This document shows positions 23,540 to 24,585 of a DNA stretch of 24,585 nucleotides, piece after piece. A program made the position numbers and the translations under genes. Source of the DNA: an uncultured Kangiella sp. (lineage in GTDB: Bacteria > Pseudomonadota > Gammaproteobacteria > Enterobacterales > DSM-103792); NCBI GenBank assembly GCA_946481205.1, contig CAMLNB010000019.1, positions 1-24,585 of the forward strand. The letters are read 5' to 3'. Under the pieces are notes generated by a model. That model saw nothing but the letters and a program-made list of their open reading frames with translations, had not been told where the DNA came from and made no database searches. Each line of letters opens with the position of its first letter. Position 1 is the stretch's first letter.

Positions 23540-24316
23540 ATGTCGTATTTACTGGAAGCCTTGCGCAAATCCGAGCGTGAGCGGCAAGAAAAGTCGCCGG
23601 TGCCGGGTCTGCAAACACCGACGGTTGAATGGGAGTCGGGAGAAGACACTCGCACCCGCTCACCCTGGCTGATGGTCGCAGTACTGGCGATCTGTCTGAA
23701 CACGATTTTGTTGGCCGTGCTGGTCTGGCGATTTGGTTTTGCCAACGACAATGCGGCGACCTCAACGCGTTCGGAAACCGCCACGGCGGCGCCGACTGCC
23801 GGGCCAGTCCCTGCGCAATCCGCGACAACACTGCCCGCGGCAACGCCAGCCACCAGCGCCATGCCGCCTGTCATTGTTCTGCAACAGCCGACGCAATCCG
23901 CACCGGCCGTCATCGTCCGTGAACGCGAACCGACCAGCACACGGCTTGCCACTGAAAACTCGCGCTCAGTACGCCCGTTACCGGCCGCACAGACATCGCA
24001 AGACGAGAATCGCCGCGTCGAACCGACCACGACGGCAGCCTCGTCAGAACCGGCGCCGGGTACCGATGCCGAGCTGATCAGCGTGCACGAATTGCCGCTG
24101 GCAACCCGGCAACAATTGCCGCCACTCAGCATGAATTCGCATATTTACGCCAACAACGCCCGCGACAGTTTTGTCATGATCAACGGCGTCAGCCTGAGCC
24201 CCGGTCAGGCGATCAGCGATGGCGTTCAGCTGGTTGCCGTGGTGCCGGAAGGCGCGGTGCTGAGTTTTCAGGGCCAACGCTTCTTGCTGCCGGCGCTGGC
24301 CAGTTTCACGCCATGA
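23540..24316 (+). CDS. gspB: General secretion pathway protein GspB
   Basis: GspB pairs with the ExeA-type ATPase in the inner membrane to help assemble the type II secretin. The 258-residue protein starts with the characteristic MSYLLEALRKSERERQ, has one membrane helix at ~42-64, a long Ala/Thr/Pro-rich periplasmic linker (~70-175), and the C-terminal T2SSB domain (~176-258): ELPLATRQQLPPL, NSHIYANNARDSFVMING, and the AVVPEGAVLSFQGQRFLLP ending. The ATG follows the gspA TGA by one base with GGAGA upstream, so the genes are coupled. No other type II secretion genes are in the window. Confidence 0.92.
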   Translation: MSYLLEALRKSERERQEKSPVPGLQTPTVEWESGEDTRTRSPWLMVAVLAICLNTILLAVLVWRFGFANDNAATSTRSETATAAPTAGPVPAQSATTLPAATPATSAMPPVIVLQQPTQSAPAVIVREREPTSTRLATENSRSVRPLPAAQTSQDENRRVEPTTTAASSEPAPGTDAELISVHELPLATRQQLPPLSMNSHIYANNARDSFVMINGVSLSPGQAISDGVQLVAVVPEGAVLSFQGQRFLLPALASFTP

Positions 24317-24405
24317 CCTGCGGCAGAAAAACCAGGCGCAGCGGCATTGCTCCGGCCGATCGGTAATGGTTCAATGGCCGACCGAAGCAAAGGAACTGTT
24401 GCATC

Positions 24406-24585
24406 ATGACGGCAGTTGTATCGCCAGACCTGTCGCCGCGCCATGACGTCCTGGATCTCTTACGTGGTGTCGCAGTACTCGGCATTTTGGTCGTCAATAT
24501 CTGGGCCTTCGCGCTGCCTTATGCCGCCTACGACAATCCCAATGCTTACGGCGATTTGCAGGGCCTGAATTTCTGGGCCTGGTGG
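24406..24585 (+). CDS. DUF418 family membrane protein (3' end outside window)
   Basis: Only the first 60 codons are present and the frame is open to the window end. The translated start contains DLLRGVAVLGILVVNIWAFA and then ALPYAAYDNPNAYG, which matches the N-terminus of YeiB/DUF418 multi-span membrane proteins, often described as acyltransferase-like or transport-related with no firm function. AAGGA lies about 12 bases before the ATG at 24406. It is 89 bp after gspB on the same strand. Confidence 0.8.
   Translation, partial: MTAVVSPDLSPRHDVLDLLRGVAVLGILVVNIWAFALPYAAYDNPNAYGDLQGLNFWAWW

Noticed and set aside
22279..24132. 617-codon minus-strand open frame opposite gspA-gspB
   Set aside because: It is antisense to two well-recognised genes and shows no domain or ribosome site.

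Overview
The window looks like a chromosomal segment of a moderately GC-rich Gammaproteobacterium. The evidence is the gene complement: an LdhA with the E. coli-type C-terminus, FolM, YfbR, a YfiF-like SpoU methyltransferase, a Cca with an HD region, a GspA/GspB pair and an AlgP/histone H1-like Lys-Ala protein. I cannot name a genus. No tRNA, rRNA, CRISPR array, insertion sequence or prophage was seen.

Layout. (1) 1-5446, plus strand: two tandem paralogous genes for large membrane-embedded patatin-like phospholipases, the first cut by the window edge, followed by a T7-lysozyme-type peptidoglycan amidase with an SH3b domain. (2) 5447-6039: a gene-free stretch with an 85-bp MITE-like element and a second element carrying two strong hairpins. 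(3) 6040-8570: plsY (minus) divergent from folB-folK (plus), which converge on folM (minus), so three pterin/folate genes sit together. (4) 8748-10611, minus: ldhA, with an unusual TA-palindrome promoter region, and mtgA. (5) 10751-13098, plus: a MidA/NDUFAF7-like methyltransferase, a small membrane protein starting on its stop codon, then uppP, closed by a strong terminator facing dps (minus). (6) 13660-15064: a long leader region, a histone H1-like gene with a good promoter and terminator, and a further gene-free stretch. (7) 15065-21692, all minus: yfbR, a short glycerol-3-phosphate dehydrogenase, an RsmB/NOP-family RNA m5C methyltransferase, a YfiF-like SpoU methyltransferase with a very long Arg/Asp-rich tail, and cca. 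(8) 21871-24585, plus: gspA-gspB, then the start of a DUF418 membrane protein.

Functional themes are the cell envelope (plsY, mtgA, uppP, the amidase, the patatins and the gspAB secretin-assembly pair), pterin biosynthesis (folB, folK, folM) and RNA modification or maturation (RsmB-like, YfiF-like, cca).

Most of the window is ordinary housekeeping sequence. The least ordinary part is the left end. Each patatin there has its catalytic Ser and Asp separated by about 540 residues that include several membrane helices. The two paralogues share near-identical DNA patches inside otherwise diverged sequence, which suggests gene conversion. They are followed by a peptidoglycan amidase with no visible signal peptide. 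I cannot show from sequence alone that these form a new system.
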